A stretch of 51,670 nucleotides of DNA from Bacteroidaceae bacterium. GTDB taxonomy: Bacteria; Bacteroidota; Bacteroidia; Bacteroidales; Bacteroidaceae. The position numbers were made by a program, and so were the translations under genes. Positions 10,083-18,044 of the stretch are shown in pieces; position 1 is the first letter of the stretch, and each line of letters starts with the position of its first letter. Location: positions 1 to 51,670 of the forward strand of contig JAFSVI010000063.1 in the NCBI GenBank assembly GCA_017445145.1, written 5' to 3'. The notes under the pieces are model-generated. The model saw only the letters and a list, made by a program, of their open reading frames with translations, searched no databases and was not told the DNA's origin.

Positions 10083-10448
10083 ATGAGATACGATGACGGC
10101 GGTCCTCTGAAGACCAAATCTATGGACTTCAGTGTTCGCATCTACAATCTTGGAAGGCTTCTCAACAGCAGGGGAGAACAAACACTTCGCGGACAGGTGG
10201 TGCGGGCGGGAACATCAATAGGAGCCAATATCTCTGAGTCCCGCCGCGCAGAATCACTCGCAGACTTTATCCACAAGCTGTCCATCGCCCAGAAGGAATG
10301 CGAGGAAACACGCTACTGGCTGGAGCTGCTATCCAAAATTGGCCTCATTACTGAAGCCGAATACCAATCTATTGACACAGACGCGGCCGAGATTGACCGT
10401 ATTCTATCTGCAAGCATTAATACCGCCAAAGGACGGAATAAGGACTGA
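10083..10448 (+). CDS. Four-helix-bundle protein of the 23S rRNA intervening-sequence (IVS) family
   Basis: 121 residues from ATG 10083; the frame is open from ATG 10020 (142 residues), but that start lies in the repeat array. Family features: KTKSMDFSVRIYNLGRLL, the central RAGTSIGANISESRRAES motif and KLSIAQKECEETRYWLELL, typical of the TIGR02436 four-helix-bundle family. Relatives are encoded in 23S rRNA intervening sequences and, as Avd, in diversity-generating retroelements; they form barrel-like pentamers and bind nucleic acid. The function of stand-alone copies is unknown. The gene interrupts the conserved murE-mraY junction, has lower GC than its neighbours, and is bracketed by inverted heptamer arrays. 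Lateral insertion is inferred. Confidence 0.88.
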   Translation: MRYDDGGPLKTKSMDFSVRIYNLGRLLNSRGEQTLRGQVVRAGTSIGANISESRRAESLADFIHKLSIAQKECEETRYWLELLSKIGLITEAEYQSIDTDAAEIDRILSASINTAKGRNKD

Positions 10449-10461
10449 TTCCAAAAAACTA

Positions 10462-10577
10462 TCACTTCTCACTCCTCACTCCTCACTTCTCACTTCTTAC
10501 TCCTCACTCCCAACTTCTCACTTCTCACTTCTCACTTCTCACTCCTCACTCCCTACTTCTCACTTCTCACTTCTCAC
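10462..10577 (+). repeat. Right heptamer array (TTCTCAC/TCCTCAC)
   Basis: Sixteen consecutive heptamers, mostly TTCTCAC or TCCTCAC with a few variants (TTCTTAC, TCCCAAC, TCCCTAC). They are the reverse complement of the left array. The array ends 20 bases before the mraY ATG. Confidence 0.92.
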
Positions 10578-10597
10578 TAAAAAAACGTACACACTTC

Positions 10598-11863
10598 ATG
10601 CTATACTATCTCTTCCGATACCTCAGCGAGTTTGGCATCTCCGGCTCACACATGTGGAGCTACATCTCGTTCCGTGCACTGCTGACGCTGGTGCTCTCGC
10701 TCATCATTGCTGCCTGGTTCGGCGAGTGGTTCATCAAGTTCATGCGCCGACGCAAGCTCAGCGAGGCGCAGCGCTCGGCCGACATAGACCCCTATGGTGT
10801 CGATAAAGTCGGTGTGCCGTCGATGGGCGGCGTCATCATCATCGTGGCCACCATAGTGCCATGCCTGCTCTTCGGCCGCCTGCGCAACATCTACATGCTG
10901 CTCATGCTGGCCACCGTCGTGTGGTTCGGCCTCCTGGGCTTCTGGGACGACTACACAAAGATGAAACGCTCGAAGGACGGCATCAGCCCCATCTACAAGC
11001 TCGGAGGCCAGGCCGTGTTCGGCCTCATCGTGGGCCTCGTGCTGTGGGCCAGCCCCGACGCCGTCATCCGCGAGAACATCAAGACCGAGAAGCAGAACGG
11101 CGTGGAGGTGGTGACCCACAAGAGCGACCCCGTGAAGAGCACGCTCACCACCATACCCTTCGTCAAGAACAACAACCTCGACTACTCGGCACCCTTCTCC
11201 GCCCTTGGCGACTGGAAAGGCGCGGCCGGGTGGGTGCTCTTCGTGCTCGTGACCACCTTCGTGGTGATGGCCGTGAGCAACGGTGCCAACCTCAACGACG
11301 GCATGGACGGCATGTGTGCCGGCAACTCCGCCGTCATGTGCCTGACGCTGGGCATCCTGGCCTACGTGTCGAGCCACATCAACCTTGCGGCCTACCTCAA
11401 CATCATGTACGTGCCGGGCAGCGAGGAGCTGGTGATATTTCTCCTCGCCTTCGTAGGGGCGCTCATAGGCTTCCTCTGGTACAATGCCTATCCGGCCCAG
11501 ATCTTCATGGGCGACACGGGCAGCCTGGCCATTGGCGGCGTCATCGCCGTGACGGCAGTCATCATCCACAAGGAGCTGCTCATACCCGTCATCTGCTTCG
11601 TGTTCCTCATGGAGAGCATCAGCGTGCTGCTGCAGACCAACTATGCACGCTATGGCAACAAGCGCGGGCTGAAGCTGCGTGTGTTCAAGCGCGCGCCGCT
11701 CCACGACACCTTCCGCGTGGCTCCCGGCCAGCTCCCGGCCAACTTCAAGGTGCTCCTCAACTGGCCCAAGGGCTGCTGGCTGGAGTCCAAGATCACCGTG
11801 CGTTTCTGGATCATCACCATCATGATGTGTGCGCTGGCGGTGGTGACGCTCAAGATAAGGTGA
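10598..11863 (+). CDS. mraY: Phospho-N-acetylmuramoyl-pentapeptide transferase
   Basis: 421 residues with about ten membrane helices. It transfers phospho-MurNAc-pentapeptide to undecaprenyl phosphate, forming lipid I. Motifs: SMGGVIII after KVGVP, GFWDDYTKMK with the DD pair, NGANLNDGMDGMCAG with the NxxN/D..D group, YPAQIFMGDTGSLAIGG, and the HDTF segment in place of the usual HHH loop. It is longer than the E. coli protein because of an insert after helix 4 (about residues 160-205), usual in Bacteroidota. The start ATG 10598 follows directly after the heptamer array, so its leader differs from that of a typical dcw cluster. Confidence 0.96.
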   Translation: MLYYLFRYLSEFGISGSHMWSYISFRALLTLVLSLIIAAWFGEWFIKFMRRRKLSEAQRSADIDPYGVDKVGVPSMGGVIIIVATIVPCLLFGRLRNIYMLLMLATVVWFGLLGFWDDYTKMKRSKDGISPIYKLGGQAVFGLIVGLVLWASPDAVIRENIKTEKQNGVEVVTHKSDPVKSTLTTIPFVKNNNLDYSAPFSALGDWKGAAGWVLFVLVTTFVVMAVSNGANLNDGMDGMCAGNSAVMCLTLGILAYVSSHINLAAYLNIMYVPGSEELVIFLLAFVGALIGFLWYNAYPAQIFMGDTGSLAIGGVIAVTAVIIHKELLIPVICFVFLMESISVLLQTNYARYGNKRGLKLRVFKRAPLHDTFRVAPGQLPANFKVLLNWPKGCWLESKITVRFWIITIMMCALAVVTLKIR

Positions 11864-11907
11864 GAAGTGCGGAGCGAGGAGCATCGGGCGAGAGCCTATA
11901 TGCATAA

Positions 11908-11948
11908 TATAATAAGGAGTAGAATATATCATATAATAAGGAGTAGAA
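11908..11948 (+). promoter_or_regulatory. Duplicated leader with two AAGGAG sites before murD
   Basis: TATAATAAGGAGTAGAA occurs at 11908-11924 and again at 11932-11948, 24 bp apart. The second copy ends 1 base before the murD ATG. The same 17-mer precedes ftsL at 5711-5727. It carries a strong AAGGAG, rare in this phylum. Confidence 0.7.
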
Positions 11949-11949
11949 T

Positions 11950-13284
11950 ATGAACAACCGAATAGTTATCTTAGGAGCCGCAGAGAGCGGCGTGGGCGCT
12001 GCCGTGCTGGCCAAGAAGCAGGGCTTCGACACCTTCGTCTCCGACGGCGGCACAATCAAGCCCCGCTACAAGGAGATGCTCGATGCCCGAGGCATCAGCT
12101 ACGAGGAGGGAGGCCACACCGAGGCTCTCATCCTCAGCGCCGGCGAGGTCATCAAGAGTCCCGGCATACCCGACACGGCCCCCATGGTCGTCAAGGTGAA
12201 GGCTGCCGGCATCCCCATCATCAGCGAGATTGAGTTTGCCGGGCGCTACACCGACTCGAAGATGATATGCATCACCGGCTCCAACGGCAAGACCACCACC
12301 ACGAGCCTCATATACCACATCTTCTGCCGCGCCGGCTACGACGTGGGCCTCGCCGGCAACATAGGCCGAAGCCTGGCCCTGCAGGTGGCCGAGGAGCCGC
12401 ATGCCTACTACGTCATCGAACTCAGCAGCTTCCAGCTCGACAACATGTACGACTTCCGCGCCAACGTGGCCGTGCTGCTCAACATCACCCCCGACCACCT
12501 CGACCGCTACGACGGCAAGATGCAGAACTACACCGATGCCAAGATGCGCATCATCCAGAACCAGACCAAGGACGACGCCTTCGTTTATTGGAACGAGGAC
12601 CCCATCATCGCTGCCGAGCTGAAGAAATACCACATCGAGAGCCGCCTCTGCCCCTTCAGCATCATCAAGAAGGAGGGCATGATAGGCTACATCGCCGACG
12701 GAGAGTACGTCATCGAGCGCCCCACGCCATTCAACATGGAGCAGGAAGCACTCGCCCTGCGCGGCAAGCACAACATGTACAATTCCTTGGCCGCAGGCAT
12801 CGCCGCCGACCTCAGCGGCATCAGCAACGATGCCATACGCGAGGGGCTCAGCACCTTCGAGGGCGTGGAGCACCGCCTGGAGCACGTCTGCCGCGTGCGC
12901 GGCGTGGAGTATGTCAACGACTCCAAGGCCACTAACGTCGATGCCTGCTGGTATGCCCTCGAGAGCATGACGACACCCACGGTGCTCATCCTCGGCGGCC
13001 TGGACAAGGGCAACGATTACGAGGCCATCCGTGACCTGGTGGTGGAGAAGTGCCGCGCGCTGGTGTTCCTCGGCGTCGATAACAGCAAGCTGCACGCCTT
13101 CTTCGACCCGCTGGGCCTGCCCACCGTGGAGACACACTCCATGCGCGAGTGCATGGACGCCTGCTACCGCCTGGCCCAGCCCGGCGACACGGTGCTGCTC
13201 TCGCCCTGCTGCGCCAGCTTCGACCTCTTCCGCAACATGGAGGACCGCGGCGAGCAGTTCAAGGCCATAGCGCGCAGCCTGTAG
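11950..13284 (+). CDS. murD: UDP-MurNAc-L-alanine:D-glutamate ligase
   Basis: 444 residues, usual MurD length. It adds D-glutamate to UDP-MurNAc-L-Ala. The N-terminus NRIVILGAAESGVGAAVLAKK is the nucleotide-binding fold. The ATP loop is ITGSNGKTTTTSLIYHI near residue 108. Further hallmarks are IELSSFQLD, NITPDHLDRY, and the C-terminal VEYVNDSKATNVDACWYALE and LLSPCCASFDLF. The start is fixed by the duplicated AAGGAG leader directly upstream. It lies 86 bases after mraY. Confidence 0.96.
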   Translation: MNNRIVILGAAESGVGAAVLAKKQGFDTFVSDGGTIKPRYKEMLDARGISYEEGGHTEALILSAGEVIKSPGIPDTAPMVVKVKAAGIPIISEIEFAGRYTDSKMICITGSNGKTTTTSLIYHIFCRAGYDVGLAGNIGRSLALQVAEEPHAYYVIELSSFQLDNMYDFRANVAVLLNITPDHLDRYDGKMQNYTDAKMRIIQNQTKDDAFVYWNEDPIIAAELKKYHIESRLCPFSIIKKEGMIGYIADGEYVIERPTPFNMEQEALALRGKHNMYNSLAAGIAADLSGISNDAIREGLSTFEGVEHRLEHVCRVRGVEYVNDSKATNVDACWYALESMTTPTVLILGGLDKGNDYEAIRDLVVEKCRALVFLGVDNSKLHAFFDPLGLPTVETHSMRECMDACYRLAQPGDTVLLSPCCASFDLFRNMEDRGEQFKAIARSL

Positions 13285-13289
13285 TGAGC

Positions 13290-13331
13290 TACCATTTTAC
13301 CATTTACCATTTACTATTTACCATTCACCCT
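13290..13331 (+). repeat. TTACCAT heptamer array between murD and ftsW
   Basis: Six consecutive heptamers: TACCATT, TTACCAT, TTACCAT, TTACTAT, TTACCAT, TCACCCT. It is a second 7-bp array in the same cluster, with no gene attached. Confidence 0.8.
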
Positions 13332-13363
13332 TTGGCCCTACGGCATCAACACCTGATTAGACT

Positions 13364-14575
13364 ATGTCATCCGCTCCCCGCTTCAACTTCGCCCGCCTCT
13401 TCGACGGCGACAAGGTCATTTGGATGGTGCTCTTCTTCTGCTGCATCGTCTCCGTGCTTGAGGTATATAGCGCTTCGAGCAACATGAGCTACGAGAAGGG
13501 CAACTTCTGGTCGCCGGTGCTCATGCACTCGCTCTACATCGGCATCGGCCTCCTCGTGGCGTGGGTCGTTCACCGCATACCCTGCCGCTTCTTCGGCTGG
13601 ATTGTCGTGGCAGGCCCCATCGTGAGCATTGTCATGCTCGTGGCGGCCTACTTCTATGGCGCTGTCAACGAGACCCACCGCTTCATCCCCATCCTGGGCA
13701 TCTCCTTCCAGCCCTCGGAGATTGCCAAGGGGTCGTTAGTGGTCGTGGTGGCATGGCTGCTGAGTGTGTTGCGCGACGACCACGGCGCCACGTCGCCGGC
13801 CTTCAGGTGGATTATGGGCTTCACCATCTTGTTCTGCGTGCTCATCGTGCCCGAGAACCTGTCCACGGCCGCCATCCTCTTCCTGGTGGTGATGATGATG
13901 ATGTTCATAGGCCATGTGCCATGGCGCCTGATGGGGCCGCTCATCGGCGTGCTCACCCTTGGTGCCGCACTGGGCTATGCCGTGCTCACCCTCACACCCA
14001 CGGAGACCATGGAAAAGCTCGACGACGTGCCCGTGCTCAAGCGTCTGCCCACCTGGGCCCACCGCGTGCGCGACCATGTGGAGTTCCCGGCCGACCCCGA
14101 CTCGTTCGACATCTCCACCAACCCACAAATCGTGCAGTCGCACATCGCCATCGCCACGTGCAACATCATCGGCCGCGGGCCGGGCAACAGCACCGTGCGC
14201 GACTTCCTGCCGCAGGCCTACTCCGACTTCATCTTCGCCATCATCATCGAGGAGCTTGGGCTGGCGGGTGCCGTGTTCATCGTCATGCTCTACATCACCC
14301 TCCTGTACCGGGCGGCGCGCATCGCCGGGCGCTGTGAGAAGAACTTCCCGGCCTTCATCATCATGGGTCTGGCGTTGCTCATCGTCACGCAGGCCCTCGT
14401 CAATATGTGTGTCGCCGTGGGCATCATGCCCGTGACGGGGCAGCCGTTGCCGCTCATCAGCCGCGGCGGCTCGTCGATGATGGTCAACTGCGCCTACATC
14501 GGCATGATGCTCTCCATAAGCCGTTCGGCGCGTCTCACCCCCGAGCCGACGGCCACCAAGTCGGGCATCGTATAA
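13364..14575 (+). CDS. ftsW: Septal peptidoglycan glycosyltransferase FtsW
   Basis: 403 residues, SEDS family, about ten membrane helices. It polymerises lipid II at the septum together with FtsI. Recognised by VLEVYSASSN near the N-terminus, GISFQPSEIAKGSLV, the large periplasmic loop (about 205-270) leading to QSHIAIATCNIIGRGPGNST, DFIFAIIIEELGL with the conserved IxEE, and GQPLPLISRGGSSMM near the C-terminus. The start follows the TTACCAT array by about 30 bases. It sits between murD and murG as is usual in Bacteroidota. Confidence 0.95.
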   Translation: MSSAPRFNFARLFDGDKVIWMVLFFCCIVSVLEVYSASSNMSYEKGNFWSPVLMHSLYIGIGLLVAWVVHRIPCRFFGWIVVAGPIVSIVMLVAAYFYGAVNETHRFIPILGISFQPSEIAKGSLVVVVAWLLSVLRDDHGATSPAFRWIMGFTILFCVLIVPENLSTAAILFLVVMMMMFIGHVPWRLMGPLIGVLTLGAALGYAVLTLTPTETMEKLDDVPVLKRLPTWAHRVRDHVEFPADPDSFDISTNPQIVQSHIAIATCNIIGRGPGNSTVRDFLPQAYSDFIFAIIIEELGLAGAVFIVMLYITLLYRAARIAGRCEKNFPAFIIMGLALLIVTQALVNMCVAVGIMPVTGQPLPLISRGGSSMMVNCAYIGMMLSISRSARLTPEPTATKSGIV

Positions 14576-14604
14576 CCACTGTCAACAGCCAAAAGCATAA
14601 ATCA

Positions 14605-15729
14605 ATGAAAGTCATCATCAGCGGCGGTGGCACCGGAGGCCACATCTTCCCAGCCCTGAGCATAGCCAATGCCATCAAGGGGCTGCGCCCGGAGGCGGAG
14701 ATACTCTTCGTCGGAGCCGAGGGGCGCATGGAGATGCAGCGTGTGCCGGCCGCAGGCTACACCATCGTCGGCCTGCCCGTGGCAGGCTTCGACCGCCAGC
14801 ATCTGCTGCGCAACGTCGTCGTGCTGTGGAAGCTTCTGCGCAGCCGCATCAAGGCGCGCCGCATCGTGCGCGAGTTCCGCCCCGATGTGGCCGTCGGTGT
14901 GGGCGGCTATGCCAGCGGCCCCACGCTCAACGTGGCCCAGAGCATGGGCATCCCCACGCTGCTGCAGGAGCAGAACTCCTACGCCGGCGTCACCAACAAG
15001 CTCCTGGCCAAGGGTGCCAGCCGCATCTGCGTGGCCTACGAGGGCATGGAGCGTTTCTTCCCGGCCGAGAAGATCATGCTCACGGGCAACCCCGTGCGCC
15101 AGGCCCTCACCGCCTGCCGCCTCACGCGCTCCGAGGCCGTGGCGAAGCTGGGCTTCGACCCCGTGCGTCCCACGGTGCTCATCATCGGCGGCAGCCTTGG
15201 CGCGCGTTCCATCAACGAGAGCGTGATGGCGGCGCTGGCGGACATTGAGCAGGGCGGCGTGCAGTTCGTGTGGCAGACGGGTGGCTACTATTTCGAGGAC
15301 ATCAAGCAGCGGCTCTCCGCGCGCGGCTGCCCACCCAACCTCAAGGTCACCGACTTCATCAGCCACATGGACGAGGCCTACCGCGCCGCCGACCTCGTCA
15401 TCAGCCGCGCCGGCGCCAGCAGCATCTCCGAGCTGTGCCTGCTGGGCAAGGCGTCCATCCTTGTGCCGTCGCCCAACGTGGCCGAAGACCACCAGACCCA
15501 CAACGCCATGGCCCTCGTCGGCCGCGATGCCGCCATCCTCGTCCGCGATGCCGACGCTGCCGCCACGCTCATCCCCACGGCCCTTGCCGCCGCCAAGGAC
15601 CACGCGCTGCTGCGCCGTCTCTCGGCCAACGCCAAGGCCATGGCCTTGGCCGACTCGGCCGAGGTCATCGCCAAGGAGGTCATCAAGCTGTGCGAGACCC
15701 GCGCCGCAGACAGCGCTGCGCGGCGCTGA
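14605..15729 (+). CDS. murG: Undecaprenyldiphospho-muramoylpentapeptide beta-N-acetylglucosaminyltransferase
   Basis: 374 residues. It adds GlcNAc from UDP-GlcNAc to lipid I, making lipid II at the inner face of the membrane. The N-terminal glycine loop ISGGGTGGHIFPALSIA begins at residue 5. The second GGSLGARSIN loop and the C-terminal RAGASSISELCLLGKASILVP sugar-nucleotide motif are present. A frame open from 14407 would overlap ftsW by 170 bases, so ATG 14605, 29 bases after ftsW, is chosen. Confidence 0.96.
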   Translation: MKVIISGGGTGGHIFPALSIANAIKGLRPEAEILFVGAEGRMEMQRVPAAGYTIVGLPVAGFDRQHLLRNVVVLWKLLRSRIKARRIVREFRPDVAVGVGGYASGPTLNVAQSMGIPTLLQEQNSYAGVTNKLLAKGASRICVAYEGMERFFPAEKIMLTGNPVRQALTACRLTRSEAVAKLGFDPVRPTVLIIGGSLGARSINESVMAALADIEQGGVQFVWQTGGYYFEDIKQRLSARGCPPNLKVTDFISHMDEAYRAADLVISRAGASSISELCLLGKASILVPSPNVAEDHQTHNAMALVGRDAAILVRDADAAATLIPTALAAAKDHALLRRLSANAKAMALADSAEVIAKEVIKLCETRAADSAARR

Positions 15730-15782
15730 CGCCCCCGGCCTCCCGGTCAACCAATTATCACTTCATCAGCAATCATCAATCT

Positions 15783-17216
15783 ATGGCAGACAATACATCC
15801 CATCAGTCAGCGGCCCCCACGCCCGCCGCCACACCCGCCACATCCGGCGAGGTGGCTGCCGTCTATTTCGTGGGCATCGGCGGCATCGGCATGAGCGCCA
15901 TAGCGCGCTACTTCCTCCAGCGCGGCCTCGCCGTGGCCGGCTACGACCGCACCCCCACCGCCCTGACGCGCGACCTCGAGGCCGAGGGAGCCGACATCCA
16001 CTACACCGACGACGTGGCCCTCATCCCCGCCGCCTTCCGCGACGCCGCACACACGCTCGTGGTCTATACCCCCGCCGTGCCGGCCGACCACAGCGAGCTG
16101 CTCTTCTTCCGCCAGGGCGGCTTCGACATCCAGAAACGCGCACAGGTGCTGGGCACGCTCACGCGCTCCCACCGCGGGCTGTGTGTGGCCGGCACCCACG
16201 GCAAGACCACCACCTCGAGCATGGTGGCCCACATCCTGCATCAGAGCCACGTCCGTTGCAACGCCTTCCTGGGCGGCATCACCAAGAACTATGGCACCAA
16301 CTACCTGCTGGCTCCCGACAGCGACTACGTGGTCATCGAGGCCGACGAGTTCGACCGCTCGTTCCACCACCTGCTGCCATGGGCCACGGCCATCACCGCC
16401 ACCGACCCCGACCACCTCGACATCTATGGCACCGAGGAGGCATATCTCGAGAGCTTCCGCCACTACACCGAACTCGTGCAGCCCGGCGGGGCGCTCATCC
16501 TCCATGCCGGCCTCAAGCTGCGCCCCAACCCCCAGCCGGGCGTGACCACCTACACCTACAGCCGCGACGGCGGCGACTTCCACGCCGCCAACGTGCGCAT
16601 CGGCGGCGGCGAGGTGTGCTTCGACCTCGTCTCGCCCATCGCCGACGTACCCGGCATCAGCCTCGGCGTGCCTGTGGCCATCAACATCGAGAACGGCATC
16701 GCCGCCATGGCCCTGGCACAGCTGGCCGGAGCCACGCCCGACGAGCTGCGCCGTGCCATGGCCTCGTTCAGCGGTGTGGAGCGCCGCTTCGACTTCCGCG
16801 TGCGCACCCCGCAGCGCGCCTATCTCAGCGACTATGCCCACCACCCCGAGGAGCTGCGCCAGTGCATACAGAGCATCCGCGAGGTGTATCCCGGCCGTCG
16901 CCTCGTGGGCATCTTCCAGCCGCACCTCTACACCCGCACACGCGACTTCTACCGCGAGTTTGCCGACGCCCTCGCCGGCCTCGACGAGGTCGTGCTCACA
17001 GAAATCTATCCCGCACGCGAAGCCCCCATACCCGGGGTCACGAGCCAGCTCATCCTCGACAACCTCCCCGCCGGCAAGCCCTGCCGCCTCATCCGCAAGG
17101 CCGACGTGGTCGATGTCGTGCGACAGCTCCGCTTCGACGTGCTCCTCACGCTCGGCGCCGGCGACCTCGAGGACTATTCCCCCGCCATCGCCGAGGCCGT
17201 GAACGCCACCCTCTGA
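15783..17216 (+). CDS. murC: UDP-N-acetylmuramate:L-alanine ligase
   Basis: 477 residues from ATG 15783; the frame is open further upstream only as a shadow of murG. It adds L-alanine to UDP-MurNAc. The dinucleotide-binding motif FVGIGGIGMSAIARYF starts near residue 30 after a short Ala/Pro/Thr-rich leader. The ATP loop is VAGTHGKTTTSSMVAHIL, followed by EADEFDRSFHHL and SDYAHHPEELRQ. In this cluster the ligases are out of pathway order (murE, murD, murC), as usual in Bacteroidota. murF and ddl are not in the window. Confidence 0.96.
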   Translation: MADNTSHQSAAPTPAATPATSGEVAAVYFVGIGGIGMSAIARYFLQRGLAVAGYDRTPTALTRDLEAEGADIHYTDDVALIPAAFRDAAHTLVVYTPAVPADHSELLFFRQGGFDIQKRAQVLGTLTRSHRGLCVAGTHGKTTTSSMVAHILHQSHVRCNAFLGGITKNYGTNYLLAPDSDYVVIEADEFDRSFHHLLPWATAITATDPDHLDIYGTEEAYLESFRHYTELVQPGGALILHAGLKLRPNPQPGVTTYTYSRDGGDFHAANVRIGGGEVCFDLVSPIADVPGISLGVPVAINIENGIAAMALAQLAGATPDELRRAMASFSGVERRFDFRVRTPQRAYLSDYAHHPEELRQCIQSIREVYPGRRLVGIFQPHLYTRTRDFYREFADALAGLDEVVLTEIYPAREAPIPGVTSQLILDNLPAGKPCRLIRKADVVDVVRQLRFDVLLTLGAGDLEDYSPAIAEAVNATL

Positions 17217-17234
17217 CCAACACCCCCCCCACCC

Positions 17235-18044
17235 ATGGCCAACGACGACACCACCACCACACGCCACACGGCACCCGGCGCCACGCCACCCGACGTGCAG
17301 CCCGGAGGCGGAGCCTCGCTCCTGAAGACCGCCTTCAAGCTCATCGTGCTCTTCGGCGTGGCGGCATACCTCATCTTTGCGCTGACAACGCTCAACCGCC
17401 CCTCCGAGACGCTGCTCTGCCAGGGCATGGACATCAGCATCGCCGACACGGGCTTCATCACCCCGGCCGACGTGCGCGCCCTCCTCGAGGCCCAGGGCAT
17501 GCTGCCCGAGGGCCGCAACTTCGACGACATCCGCCTGGCCGACATGGAGTCGTGTCTCGTGGCCAGCTCCTACGTCAGCCAGGCTCTGTGCTACCAGACG
17601 CCCGAGGGCAAGATCGCCGTCAACATCAAGCCGCGCAAGCCCATCATCCACGTGCTCAACAGCCGCGGCGAGGACTTCTACATCGACAACAGCGGCGGCA
17701 CCATGCCGCGCTCGGGCCACACGGCCGACCTGCTTGTGATGACGGGCCACGTGGACCGCGCCACGGCGCCGGCCCTCTACACCGACATGGCTCTGACGAT
17801 GAATGCCGACACCTTCTGGCGTTCGCGCATCGAGGAGATACATGTTGACCCCCACGGCGAGCTGCTGCTCACCCCGCGCCTGGGCAACCACACCATCGTC
17901 CTTGGCGACACCGCGGCCATTGCCGACAAGCTCCACCGCCTGCGCCTTTTCTACGAGGAAGCCATGCCCCGGGCCGGGTGGAGCCGCTACAAGACCATCA
18001 GCCTCAAATTCGATAATCAAATAGTTTGTACAAAATGGGAGTAG
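17235..18044 (+). CDS. ftsQ: Cell division protein FtsQ
   Basis: 269 residues with a Thr/Pro-rich cytoplasmic tail (1-30), one membrane helix at about 33-51, and a periplasmic POTRA-plus-beta region. Sequence identity to E. coli FtsQ is low; the call rests on topology and its place between murC and ftsA. FtsQ links FtsL and FtsB to the divisome. The 3' end overlaps ftsA by 10 bases, which suggests translational coupling. Confidence 0.88.
   Translation: MANDDTTTTRHTAPGATPPDVQPGGGASLLKTAFKLIVLFGVAAYLIFALTTLNRPSETLLCQGMDISIADTGFITPADVRALLEAQGMLPEGRNFDDIRLADMESCLVASSYVSQALCYQTPEGKIAVNIKPRKPIIHVLNSRGEDFYIDNSGGTMPRSGHTADLLVMTGHVDRATAPALYTDMALTMNADTFWRSRIEEIHVDPHGELLLTPRLGNHTIVLGDTAAIADKLHRLRLFYEEAMPRAGWSRYKTISLKFDNQIVCTKWE

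Noticed and set aside
9985-10448. Diversity-generating retroelement suggested by the Avd-like four-helix-bundle protein
   Set aside because: No reverse transcriptase, template repeat or variable C-type lectin gene is near.
9985-10577. CRISPR array in the heptamer repeats
   Set aside because: Units are 7 bp with no spacers, the two arrays are inverted to each other, and no cas genes are near.
15245-17848. Open frame of 867 residues on the plus strand across murG, murC and ftsQ
   Set aside because: Out of frame with three recognised genes and made mostly of Arg, Pro, His and Ala.
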